NCBI GenBank assembly: GCA_903917565.1
Contig: CAIXBB010000033.1
Span: forward strand, 1 to 64,000
Length of the DNA stretch: 64,000 nt
Direction: 5' to 3'
DNA from: an uncultured cyanobacterium
GTDB taxonomy: Bacteria > Cyanobacteriota > Cyanobacteriia > PCC-6307 > Cyanobiaceae
This document shows, in pieces, positions 35,705 through 43,275 of the stretch (the stretch's first letter is position 1; each line of letters begins with the position of its first letter). The notes under the pieces were generated by a model that did not search any database, was not told the DNA's origin, and saw only the letters and a program-made list of their open reading frames with translations. The translations under genes were made by a program, and so were the position numbers.

Positions 35705-36310
35705 TTGGCCCGCAGCTTCGCCCAGATGGCACGGTCCGCCGAACAGGGTGGCAACTCCGTGTTGGTGCCGAAGGCGCCGGTGGAACGCCCCCCCCTCGAG
35801 ATCCACAGGCTGGGGTCGAAGGAACTGCGGGCCCCTGCCCGCCGCATCAGCAAGGTGGACACCTCCGTCCGGGATCTGGCCCGCGACATGCTGCGCAGCA
35901 TGTACACCGCCAAGGGGATCGGCCTTGCGGCCCCCCAGGTGGGCGTGCACCGCCAGTTGCTGGTCATCGATCTGGATCTGGAGGAAGCCGCCACCCCGCC
36001 GCTGGTGCTGATCAACCCCGAAATCACCGCCGCCGGCGCCTCCTTCAACACCTACGAGGAGGGCTGCCTCAGCATCCCAGGACTCTATCTCGATGTGGTG
36101 CGTCCGTCGGTGGTGGAGGTGACCTACCGGGACGAGACGGGCCGCCCGCGGCGCCTCAAGGCCGATGGCTTGCTGGCCCGCTGCATCCAGCACGAGATGG
36201 ACCATCTCAACGGCGTGCTGTTCGTCGATCGGGTCACCGACGAGCTCAGCCTCAACGACGGCCTGCAGCAGCAGGGCTTCCACCGCTCCGACGTCCGGTC
36301 GATCCGCTGA
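35705..36310 (+). CDS. def: Peptide deformylase
   Basis: 201 residues from TTG 35705 (MARSFAQMARSAE); ATG 35726 is an alternative. The start is supported by similarity of the MARSFAQ segment to other picocyanobacterial deformylases as I recall them. It removes the formyl group from nascent proteins. The three motifs are intact: GIGLAAPQVG (about 78-87), EEGCLSIPG with the metal-ligand Cys, and QHEMDHLNG with two His ligands and the catalytic Glu. A TAGAAT -10-like element lies about 30 bases upstream (35675-35680). Divergent from the S9 peptidase. Confidence 0.95.
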   Translation: MARSFAQMARSAEQGGNSVLVPKAPVERPPLEIHRLGSKELRAPARRISKVDTSVRDLARDMLRSMYTAKGIGLAAPQVGVHRQLLVIDLDLEEAATPPLVLINPEITAAGASFNTYEEGCLSIPGLYLDVVRPSVVEVTYRDETGRPRRLKADGLLARCIQHEMDHLNGVLFVDRVTDELSLNDGLQQQGFHRSDVRSIR

Positions 36311-36315
36311 TCCCC

Positions 36316-36513
36316 ATGCCGATGAAACCCCTGGCCGGCCTGTTCCTTGGCCTGGCCTGCCTGCTTGGCATCGCCGCCACCGGATCGATCTTCGAGCTCT
36401 CCTACGGCGACCCCGATCTCGGTGTCCAGGCCACTCGCTCGATTCTGGCGCTCAGCCTGCCGGGCACGGTGCTGGCCCTTCTGATGGCGATCCGCATCAA
36501 CAAGCCCGCCTGA
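36316..36513 (+). CDS. Small two-TM conserved membrane protein
   Basis: 65 residues, 5 bases after def and probably co-transcribed. Two hydrophobic helices are separated by the acidic loop SYGDPDLGVQATR; the second ends AIRINKPA. I recognise the type as a conserved picocyanobacterial small membrane protein without an assigned role. Composition matches the core genome. Confidence 0.65.
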   Translation: MPMKPLAGLFLGLACLLGIAATGSIFELSYGDPDLGVQATRSILALSLPGTVLALLMAIRINKPA

Positions 36514-36521
36514 GCCGGCCT

Positions 36522-36563
36522 GGCCCAATCGGCCGGCCCGACAACCGGCCGGCCGATTGGGCC
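36522..36563. terminator. Strong hairpin, 17-bp perfect stem
   Basis: The arms at 36522-36538 and 36547-36563 are exact reverse complements (they start GGCCCAATCGG and end CCGATTGGGCC) with an 8-base loop. It begins 8 bases after the stop of the small membrane protein gene. No T-run follows, but the length of the stem makes a transcription stop or RNA 3'-end stabiliser likely. Confidence 0.65.
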
Positions 36564-36621
36564 CATGGGCTGGTTTCCGGTGGTTGCCGTTCATACGATT
36601 AATTCCGCTTCGTTGAACGCC

Positions 36622-37338
36622 GTGACCCTTCCCGTGCTCCACCGCGCAGGCCTGGCGGCCCTGACGCTGCTGGCGACCACCCTGGCCATCGCCTCCCCCG
36701 CCCCGGTCCGCGCCTCGTCCCTTTTCGCCGCCGCCGAGGTGGACCAGCAGAACTTCCTGCTGGTGGCTGCCCCCATCGGCACGAGTGGGGAAAAGGCCCA
36801 GCTCAACATCTACGAGCAGCTCAAGCCCGTCCGTCCCTGTTTTGAGGTGGGCCAGGGCACGCCGGCATCGGTGAATCCCCTGCTGGCCAGCTTTGATTTC
36901 ACCGGCATCTGCAACCGTTACATCGACGCCAACGGCTATTCGGTCCGGGTGGGGGGCCAGGATCTGGCCACCACCTACCGGCTGATGGTGACCCGCAGCG
37001 GTGGCGACATGCTGCTGCTGGCCTTCCCCACCAAGGCCGGAGCCGGTCCGGAGATGGTGGTGGCCCGCACCCTCGGGAATGCCCCCGGCTTCCTGAAGTT
37101 CCAGATGGAGCCTGGTTGGCGGCTGATGCGGCGCCAGTTCGGTGGCCGCAACCTCGGCCACCTCTACGTCTATGCCGAGAACTGGCCAGTGCCGGCGGCA
37201 ACCGCCGCCCAGCCCCAGCCCACCACGGTGGCGCCCGCCAAGCCCGCCGCCACGGAGCCCCCCAGGGAGGCGGCGGCCCCCTCAGCGGTTCAACAGCCCC
37301 TGGCCCCGCCGGCTGTCCTCCCCGCCACCAAGCTCTGA
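36622..37338 (+). CDS. DUF3747 secreted protein
   Basis: 238 residues from GTG 36622; TTG 36613 is also in frame. A signal peptide ends near VRASS. The domain (about 35-190) shows the cyanobacterial DUF3747 pattern: AEVDQQNFLLVAAPIG, FDFTGICNRYIDANGYS, LATTYRLMV and EPGWRLMRRQFGGRNLGHLYVY. A Pro/Ala-rich tail (about 195-238) follows. The family is restricted largely to cyanobacteria and has no known activity. It is preceded by the strong hairpin, so it has its own promoter. Confidence 0.78.
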   Translation: MTLPVLHRAGLAALTLLATTLAIASPAPVRASSLFAAAEVDQQNFLLVAAPIGTSGEKAQLNIYEQLKPVRPCFEVGQGTPASVNPLLASFDFTGICNRYIDANGYSVRVGGQDLATTYRLMVTRSGGDMLLLAFPTKAGAGPEMVVARTLGNAPGFLKFQMEPGWRLMRRQFGGRNLGHLYVYAENWPVPAATAAQPQPTTVAPAKPAATEPPREAAAPSAVQQPLAPPAVLPATKL

Positions 37339-37360
37339 CGTGGTGGTAGGCAACCCCACT

Positions 37361-37369
37361 TGCTAGGGT
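37361..37369 (+). promoter_or_regulatory. Extended -10 element before rpsU
   Basis: TGC-TAGGGT (TGn plus a TAnnnT hexamer) lies 31 bases upstream of the rpsU ATG, placing the RNA start about 25 bases from the gene. The -35 is weak. Similar TAGGAT or TAGGGT hexamers precede psbX and hemB here. Confidence 0.4.
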
Positions 37370-37399
37370 GCAAGGCTGCGCACGTCTCAGCAGTACTTC

Positions 37400-37570
37400 A
37401 TGACCCAGGTCACCGTCGGCGAAAACGAAGGCATCGAATCGGCCCTGCGCCGTTTCAAGCGCCAGGTGTCCAAGGCGGGCATCTTTGCCGATCTGAAGCG
37501 GCTGCGCCACCACGAAACCCCCACTGAGAAGTACAAGCGCAAGGCCCAGCAGCGCCGCCGTCGCCGCTGA
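37400..37570 (+). CDS. rpsU: 30S ribosomal protein S21
   Basis: 56 residues from ATG 37400: [20 protein letters not shown], then the basic helix [17 protein letters not shown] and the Arg-rich end QQRRRRR. This is the complete S21 protein of the small ribosomal subunit, near the 3' end of 16S rRNA. Picocyanobacterial S21 genes have this size. It is monocistronic, with an extended -10 element upstream. Confidence 0.93.
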   Translation: MTQVTVGENEGIESALRRFKRQVSKAGIFADLKRLRHHETPTEKYKRKAQQRRRRR

Positions 37571-37662
37571 GCCACGCCCAGACGGCGCCGCTTCGGGTGT
37601 TTGTACCTGTTGCCTGCCCTTCCGCCCGTGAGCAGGCTGGAGGGGTCATCGCAGCAGGGTCC

Positions 37663-37851
37663 ATGGACCATCCGGTCGCCTCAAAGGGAGGCAAGCCAAG
37701 GTCTGCCTCACCGCTTCAGAGGCTCAGCCACTGGCTGGCGGAGACCATCAATCACGCCTGGGGCAATCCGGGCGAGGAAGCCCAGCACCGGCCGCCCGCG
37801 ATCGGCGAGCAGCCCTACAGCGGCGATCGCCCCCATCGGCGCCACCGCTGA
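37663..37851 (+). CDS. Small conserved cyanobacterial hypothetical protein
   Basis: 62 residues from ATG 37663; the frame is open from 37597. The core LSHWLAETINHAWGNPGEE and PPAIGEQPYSGD resembles small cyanobacterial proteins with a W-G-N-P motif followed by P-P-x-I-G-x-Q-P. No function is known. The protein is soluble, basic at its end (RPHRRHR) and converges on the comM gene. Confidence 0.5.
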   Translation: MDHPVASKGGKPRSASPLQRLSHWLAETINHAWGNPGEEAQHRPPAIGEQPYSGDRPHRRHR

Positions 37852-37878
37852 GTCCCGATCGCCAAGGCCCCGATCGTC

Positions 37879-39435
37879 TCATTCGATCCGGTCGAAGGAG
37901 CGATAGCCGAGGGCCTCGGCGATCGCGGCGCCCGACACCTGCGATTCGCTGGCGAGATCGGCGATCGTGCGGGCCACCCGCAGCACCCGCTCCGCCCCCC
38001 TTGCGGACAGGCGTCGCTGGCTGATGGCTCGCTCCCAGAGGTCCAGCGCGTCCGGCTCCGGGTTCACGATCGCGGCCAGGCCGGGACCATCAAGCTGGCC
38101 ATTGGCCGCCCCTGTCGGATTGCGCTGGCCCATGCGCTGCCTGGCGGCGGCCACCCGAGCGGCCACCACGGCGCTCGCTTCGCCGGCAGCCGGCCTTTCC
38201 TGCGGGCCCTCCCGGTAGGCCCCGCCCAGGTCGTGGGCCTCCGGGCGCCGCATCACCACCTGCAGGTCGATCCGGTCCAGCAGCGGCCCTGAGAGCCGTC
38301 CCCAGTGGCGACGGCGCTGGGCTTCGCCGCAGCGGCAGCTCTGGCTGGGATCGCCGTACCAGCCGCAGGGGCAGGGATTTGTGGCGGCCACCAGGAGCAC
38401 CCGGCAGGGGAAGCGGCAGCGCTGCTGGGCCCGGCTGATCCACAGCTCCCCTTCCTCGAGGGGCTGGCGCAGCTGGTCGAGAACCTCACGGCGGAACTCC
38501 GCCAGCTCATCGAGGAACAGCACCCCATGGTGGGCCAGGCTCAGCTCCCCTGGCCGGGGCAGGGCGCCACCGCCGACCAGGGCGGCGGCCGAGCAGCCAT
38601 GGTGGGGGCTGCGGAAGGGGCGCTGCCGCCGCAGGCCGGCCCCCTCCCCCAGCAGACCGGCCAGGGAATGGAGCTGGGTGACCTCCAGGGCCTCCTGGTG
38701 CCCCAGGGGCGGCAGCAGCGGCGGCAGCCGCCGGGCCAGCATCGTCTTGCCGCTGCCGGGCGCCCCCACCAGCAGCAGGTGGTGGCCACCGGCGGCGGCG
38801 ATCTCCAGGGCCCGCCGGCCATGGACCTGGCCGCGCACCTCGGCCAGGTCGGGTCCGGTGGCCGCCGCTGCCGACAGGGCCGCCGCGACGGGTGCCGCCC
38901 GGGCCAGCCGCGGATCCCGCAGCAGGCCCACCACCTCCACCAGATGGTCGGCTCCCCATACGGAGAGCCCCTCCACCAGGGCGGCCTCCGTGGCGTTGGC
39001 CGCCGGCACCACCAGGGCCCGGGCGCCGTGCCTGCGGGCCGCAAGGGCCAGGGCCAGCACCCCCCGGATCGGCCGCAGCCGTCCGTCGAGGCCCAGCTCC
39101 CCAGCGCTCCAGATCCCCTCCACCTCGGCGGCCGCCAGTTGCTGGCTGGCGACCAGCAGCCCCAGGGCGATGGGCAGATCGAAGCCGGGGCCGGCCTTGG
39201 GCAGGTCGGCGGGGGCCAGGTTGACCACCACCCGGGTGAGGGGCACCCGCAGGCCGCCATTGCGCAGCGCCCCCCGCACCCGCTCCCGCGACTCCTGGGC
39301 CGCCGCATCGGCCAGACCCACCACCCGCAGCCCCGGAAGACCTGGAGCGATGTCCACCTCCACCGTCACCGGCAGGGCCTCCAGCCCCCGCAGGGCTCCG
39401 CTGCTGCACCGTGCCAACATCCCCTTGGAGCTCAC
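37879..39435 (-). CDS. comM: YifB/ComM-family Mg-chelatase-like AAA+ ATPase
   Basis: 518 residues. The N-terminal Lon-protease-like S5 domain (about 1-180) starts LARCSSGALRGLEALPVTVEVDI. The central AAA+ module has Walker A LLVGAPGSGKTMLAR (about 228) and Walker B GVLFLDELAEF. The C-terminal Mg-chelatase-type region carries CPCGWYGDPSQSCRC, a Cys-rich zinc-like motif. ComM is a hexameric helicase that drives branch migration during natural transformation in other bacteria. The length is normal and the gene is not in an obvious operon. Confidence 0.92.
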   Translation of the reverse strand: MSSKGMLARCSSGALRGLEALPVTVEVDIAPGLPGLRVVGLADAAAQESRERVRGALRNGGLRVPLTRVVVNLAPADLPKAGPGFDLPIALGLLVASQQLAAAEVEGIWSAGELGLDGRLRPIRGVLALALAARRHGARALVVPAANATEAALVEGLSVWGADHLVEVVGLLRDPRLARAAPVAAALSAAAATGPDLAEVRGQVHGRRALEIAAAGGHHLLLVGAPGSGKTMLARRLPPLLPPLGHQEALEVTQLHSLAGLLGEGAGLRRQRPFRSPHHGCSAAALVGGGALPRPGELSLAHHGVLFLDELAEFRREVLDQLRQPLEEGELWISRAQQRCRFPCRVLLVAATNPCPCGWYGDPSQSCRCGEAQRRRHWGRLSGPLLDRIDLQVVMRRPEAHDLGGAYREGPQERPAAGEASAVVAARVAAARQRMGQRNPTGAANGQLDGPGLAAIVNPEPDALDLWERAISQRRLSARGAERVLRVARTIADLASESQVSGAAIAEALGYRSFDRIE

Positions 39436-39514
39436 TACCCGTTCAGTGCCACCACCTGTCCAGCCCCGCTAGAGCGTCCGCTCCAGCTCCTGCCCTTCCG
39501 CTCCCCGGCGTCCC

Positions 39515-39859
39515 ATGGCCAGCAGCGACACCATCTTCGGCCGCATCCTGAGCGGCGAGATCCCCTGCCAGGAGGTCTATGCCGACGACCTCTGCCTGGC
39601 CTTCCGGGATGTGCACCCCCAGGCGCCGGTGCACGTGCTGGTGATTCCCCGCGAGCCGATCGCCCAGCTGGGTGAGGCCACGGCCGAGCACCAGGCCCTG
39701 CTGGGCCACCTGCTGCTGGTGGCCGCCAGGGTGGCCCGGCTGGAGGGACTCGACAGCTGGCGCACGGTGATCAACAGCGGTGCCGGTGCCGGCCAGACCG
39801 TGTTCCATCTGCATCTCCACGTGATCGGCGGCCGCCCGCTGGCCTGGCCGCCCGGCTGA
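39515..39859 (+). CDS. HIT-family nucleotide-binding protein (HinT-like)
   Basis: 114 residues. It contains DTIFGRILSGEIPCQEVYADD, the conserved HINT N-terminus, and the histidine triad HLHLHVIGGRPL (about 98-110), where His-x-His-x-His supplies the catalytic base and nucleophile. HINT proteins hydrolyse purine nucleotide phosphoramidates. It is divergent from comM and 85 bases upstream of the ABC transporter. Confidence 0.92.
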   Translation: MASSDTIFGRILSGEIPCQEVYADDLCLAFRDVHPQAPVHVLVIPREPIAQLGEATAEHQALLGHLLLVAARVARLEGLDSWRTVINSGAGAGQTVFHLHLHVIGGRPLAWPPG

Positions 39860-39944
39860 TGGCCGCTCGACTGATGGCCGCCTGCGCACGCCGGCCCCGG
39901 CCGGGTCGGGCCGGCGGGGAGAATGGCGCGATCCGCCAGCTCCC

Positions 39945-41966
39945 ATGACCCCCCTGAAGGCCCTTCGCGAGCAGCTGGGCAAGCTTCAGCGCCTGGCCCA
40001 GCCCTACTTCCTGCCGCTCGACGAAGGTGGCGGCGGCAGCGGCCAGTTCCTGCTTCTGGTGGTGGCCCTCCTGGCGGTGGTGGTGGGCTTCACCCTGCTG
40101 CTGCTCACCGGCGTGGTGGCCGCAGCCGGTGCCTGGATCCCCGAGCTGCGCAGCCGCTTCCTGCCCGGGGTGCCCGAACAGGTGGCCGCGGTCTGGAAAG
40201 GGCCGATCGGCCTGGTGGTGATGGTGCTGTTCGCCGCCGGCCTGGCCGCGTTCATCAGCCTGCGGGCCAAGCTGCGCCAGGGGCGCTGGCTGCCCTGGTT
40301 GCTGCTCGGCGTGATCGCCCTGCTGATCCTGGTGATCAACGGCATCAACGTGGGCATCAGTTTCATCGCCCGGAACATCGAGAACGCCTTGGTGGCCTAC
40401 AAGGAGGAGGAGTTCTGGAAGATCGTCGCGATCTACGCCTTCTGCCTGGTGCTGGCCCTGCCGATCCGCGCCATCCAGAGCTATCTGATTCCCAAGCTGG
40501 GCCTGTTGTGGCGGGAGTGGCTCAGCGGCCGCATGCTGGGTCGTTACCTCACCAACCGGGCCTACTACGTTCTAAACCCCAACGAAGAAAGCGTTGAGGA
40601 GATCGACAACCCAGACCAGCGGATCTCCCAGGACGCGGCCAGCTTCACCGCCACCAGCCTGAGCGTGACGGTGGAGATCATCTCCGCCCTCCTCACCTTC
40701 TTCAGCTTCATCATCGTTCTCTGGAGCATCAACCAGACTCTTGCCCTGTGGTTGCTGGCCTATTCGGTGGGCGGCACGGCCCTGATCGTTTTCGCCAGCC
40801 GCAAGCTGGTGAACCTGAACTATCAGCAACTGAAACTGGAGGCCGATTTCCGCTACGGCCTTGTTCACATCCGTGACAATGCCGAATCGATCGCCTTCTA
40901 TCGGGGCGAGCGTCAGGAGCAGAAGGAGGGCGAACGTCGGCTCGATGGCGTGATCGTCAACTACAACCGGCTGATCATCTGGGAAGCCCTCATCCAGGTG
41001 ATCCAGCGCTCCTACGACTACTTCTCCCGCTTCCTTCCCTGGTTGGTGATCGCGCCGATCTATTTCGCCAAGCAGGTCGACTTCGGTGTCTTCGGCCAGG
41101 CCAGCATCGCCTTCTCCCAGGTGCTGTTCTCGGTCAGCTACATCGTCAACAACATCGACCGGCTGGCCGCTTTCTCCGCCTCCATCAGCCGCCTCGAGGG
41201 CTTCCAGGGCAAGGTGGAGACGATCAGTGCCGAGATGGCCGAGTTCGTGGCCGCCGAGCAGGCCTCGGCCGGTGGCGCCATGGGCGCCGGGGCCGGTGCG
41301 GTGCGCCCCGAATCGATCCTGGTGAGCAACGTGAACCTGGTGCCTCCCCGCACCAGCCGCCTGCTGGTGAGCAACCTCAGCCTGGAGGTGACCGCCAACC
41401 AGCGCCTGCTGGTGGTGGGGCCCTCGGGCTGTGGCAAGACCTCCTTCCTGAGGCTGGTGAGCGGCCTCTGGCCCCCTGCCGCCGGCAGCGTGCAGCGGCC
41501 GCCGGTGGGCGAGTTGATGTTCATTCCCCAGAAGCCCTACATGCTGCTGGGCAGCCTGCGCGAGCAGCTCTGCTACCCCCAGCCCCCCGATCGTTTCAGC
41601 GACGAGCAACTGCGCCATGTGCTCCAGGAGGTGCGCCTGCCCGAACTGGTGCACCGCTACCCCGACCTGGACATCAAGCAGGACTGGCCCCGCCTGCTGT
41701 CGCTCGGCGAGCAGCAACGCCTGGCCTTCGCCCGGCTGCTGCTCAATTCGCCCCGTTTCGTGGTGCTTGACGAGGCCACCAGCGCCCTCGACGTCACCAC
41801 CGAGAAGGCCCTCTACGAACTGCTGGTGGAGCGGGAGATGGCCTTCGTGAGCGTGGGCCACCGCCCCACCCTCACGGCCTACCACGACACGGTGCTGGAG
41901 CTCGATGGCAACGGCGGCTGGCGCCTGCTGCCGGCGGCCGGCTATAGCTTTGGCCGCGAGGACTGA
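39945..41966 (+). CDS. ABCD/SbmA-type ABC transporter, fused permease and ATPase
   Basis: 673 residues. The N-terminal membrane part (about 1-420, six or more TM) has the family-D pattern: WREWLSGRMLGRYLTNRAYY, NPDQRISQDAASFT and DFRYGLVHIRDNAESIAFYRGE. The ATPase follows: Walker A VVGPSGCGKTSFLRL (about 490), LLSLGEQQRLAFAR and FVVLDEATSALD. Mammalian and bacterial homologues move acyl-CoA, peptides, vitamin B12 or related compounds; the cargo here is unknown. Its stop is only 4 bases from the HLIP start, so the two are likely co-expressed. Confidence 0.88.
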   Translation: MTPLKALREQLGKLQRLAQPYFLPLDEGGGGSGQFLLLVVALLAVVVGFTLLLLTGVVAAAGAWIPELRSRFLPGVPEQVAAVWKGPIGLVVMVLFAAGLAAFISLRAKLRQGRWLPWLLLGVIALLILVINGINVGISFIARNIENALVAYKEEEFWKIVAIYAFCLVLALPIRAIQSYLIPKLGLLWREWLSGRMLGRYLTNRAYYVLNPNEESVEEIDNPDQRISQDAASFTATSLSVTVEIISALLTFFSFIIVLWSINQTLALWLLAYSVGGTALIVFASRKLVNLNYQQLKLEADFRYGLVHIRDNAESIAFYRGERQEQKEGERRLDGVIVNYNRLIIWEALIQVIQRSYDYFSRFLPWLVIAPIYFAKQVDFGVFGQASIAFSQVLFSVSYIVNNIDRLAAFSASISRLEGFQGKVETISAEMAEFVAAEQASAGGAMGAGAGAVRPESILVSNVNLVPPRTSRLLVSNLSLEVTANQRLLVVGPSGCGKTSFLRLVSGLWPPAAGSVQRPPVGELMFIPQKPYMLLGSLREQLCYPQPPDRFSDEQLRHVLQEVRLPELVHRYPDLDIKQDWPRLLSLGEQQRLAFARLLLNSPRFVVLDEATSALDVTTEKALYELLVEREMAFVSVGHRPTLTAYHDTVLELDGNGGWRLLPAAGYSFGRED

Positions 41967-41970
41967 TCCG

Positions 41971-42189
41971 ATGAGCGACCCTTCCGACACCCCATCAGCC
42001 GACGCCCCCCAGGACGCCGTCGCCCCGACCGCCACCAGCGCCACCACTTCCGAGGTGCCCGCCTTCGGCTGGAGCGGCTATGCCGAGCGGGTCAACGGCC
42101 GTTTCGCCATGCTCGGCTTCGCTGCCGTGCTGCTGGTCGAGGCCCTCAGCCACGACACCTTCCTGCACTGGGCGGGCCTGTTGCCCTGA
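41971..42189 (+). CDS. hli: High-light-inducible chlorophyll-binding protein
   Basis: 72 residues from ATG 41971. An acidic, Thr/Ala-rich N-terminus (about 1-28) precedes the single TM helix with the chlorophyll-binding motif ERVNGRFAMLGFAAVLL (E-x-x-N-G-R-x-A-M-x-G). HLIPs protect photosystems under high light and help chlorophyll assembly. The N-terminal extension is longer than in the shortest HLIPs. It directly follows the ABCD-type transporter gene and converges on the lipoprotein pair, with stop codons abutting. Confidence 0.92.
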   Translation: MSDPSDTPSADAPQDAVAPTATSATTSEVPAFGWSGYAERVNGRFAMLGFAAVLLVEALSHDTFLHWAGLLP

Positions 42190-42702
42190 TCAGGGCACGG
42201 CGATCAGGTCCACCTGCCACTGGCCCTGCCGGCTCACCTCCACCGCCAGCTCGCGGCCGTCGGCCCGCAGGGACACTCGGCGCGGCACTCCGGGGGGCTG
42301 CAGCGGCACCGTCTGCAGGGCCATCAGGTTGCGGCGGTAGAGCACCAGCTCGGTGCGGCCCTCCAGCTGGCGCACCAGGGCCAGCCGCTCGCCGCGGCCA
42401 TCCACCGCCACGCTCAGCGGCTGGGCGTCGGGCCGCTCCAGGCCCGGCAGGGGCACCGGCTGCTGGCGCTGCAGATCCACCAGCTGCACCCGGTCACGGC
42501 CGCCCTTGCTGACGATCAGGGCCAGCCAGTCCCCGGAGAGGAAGGGGGCCCGGGCGGGGCCGGCGGCCTCGAGGCGCTGATTCAGGCCCACCAGGGGCTG
42601 GGGCAGGGGTGCCAGGCAGCCCGTCAGCAGCAGCGGCAGGGCGCCCCCCGCCACTGCTGCCACCGCCGCCAACCGGATCAGTCTGTCGGCGCCCATCGTC
42701 AT
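42190..42702 (-). CDS. TolB-like beta-repeat lipoprotein (second of a pair)
   Basis: 170 residues. A lipobox LLLTGC ends at Cys about 29, so it is probably a lipoprotein. The mature part has repeating beta-propeller-like blades: SGDWLALIVSKGGRDRVQLVDL, VAVDGRGERLALVRQ and SLRADGRELAVEV. The last blade is closest to TolB/WD40-type repeats. It overlaps the upstream lipoprotein gene by 4 bases (ATGA) and shows the same repeat layout, suggesting tandem duplication. The function is unknown. Confidence 0.72.
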   Translation of the reverse strand: MTMGADRLIRLAAVAAVAGGALPLLLTGCLAPLPQPLVGLNQRLEAAGPARAPFLSGDWLALIVSKGGRDRVQLVDLQRQQPVPLPGLERPDAQPLSVAVDGRGERLALVRQLEGRTELVLYRRNLMALQTVPLQPPGVPRRVSLRADGRELAVEVSRQGQWQVDLIAVP

Positions 42703-43262
42703 GGGGCAGCGCCCGGTGCCCCCCGCACCGGCAGGCCGGCGGGAAGGTCGGGCTCCAACAGGGCGGTGAGGTCGTACAGCTGCACCCGGGATCGCCCATC
42801 CCCCTCCATCGCGATGGCGATGCGCCGCCCATCGGAGCCCAGGCTGAGGCTTTCAGGCACCAGGCCGCCCGGCAACGGCAGGCGGTGCAGGCGCCCCGTC
42901 GCCCGATCCTCGATCATCACCCGGCGTTCCGGGCCCTCCTGCACCAGCAGGGCCAGATAGCGGCCGTTCCAGCTCAGGGAGGGGGACCGGTGCGGCTGCA
43001 GCCTGCCGAAATGCCGCAGCGGTAACACCGTCCCGGAGGGCTGCTCCTGCAGCAGCACCGTGTCGCGGCCGTCCCGCCGCACCACGCTGGCCAGTACCCG
43101 GCCGTTGCCGCTGAGGGCCGGATCCTGGCGGTCGGCCGCGCCCCAGCCCACCGGACCGGCGCTGCGACGGCCCCAGCTCCAGCTGCCGCAGCCGGAGAGC
43201 AGCAAGGCCAGGATCCCGAGCCCCAGCAGGGAGAGGCCCGGGCGTGGTCGCTGCCGGGGCAA
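42699..43262 (-). CDS. TolB-like beta-repeat lipoprotein (first of a pair)
   Basis: 187 residues from TTG 43262. The signal with LGLGILALLLSGC is a lipobox. Blades: SLSWNGRYLALLVQEG, SLGSDGRRIAIAMEGDGRS and VQLYDLTALL, similar to the following gene. Coupling with that gene is by ATGA overlap. It begins 13 bases downstream of ycf66, on the same strand, so the three may be one transcript. Probably periplasmic and outer- or inner-membrane anchored; partners unknown. Confidence 0.7.
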   Translation of the reverse strand: MPRQRPRPGLSLLGLGILALLLSGCGSWSWGRRSAGPVGWGAADRQDPALSGNGRVLASVVRRDGRDTVLLQEQPSGTVLPLRHFGRLQPHRSPSLSWNGRYLALLVQEGPERRVMIEDRATGRLHRLPLPGGLVPESLSLGSDGRRIAIAMEGDGRSRVQLYDLTALLEPDLPAGLPVRGAPGAAP

Positions 43263-43275
43263 GTTGTTCAGCGGC

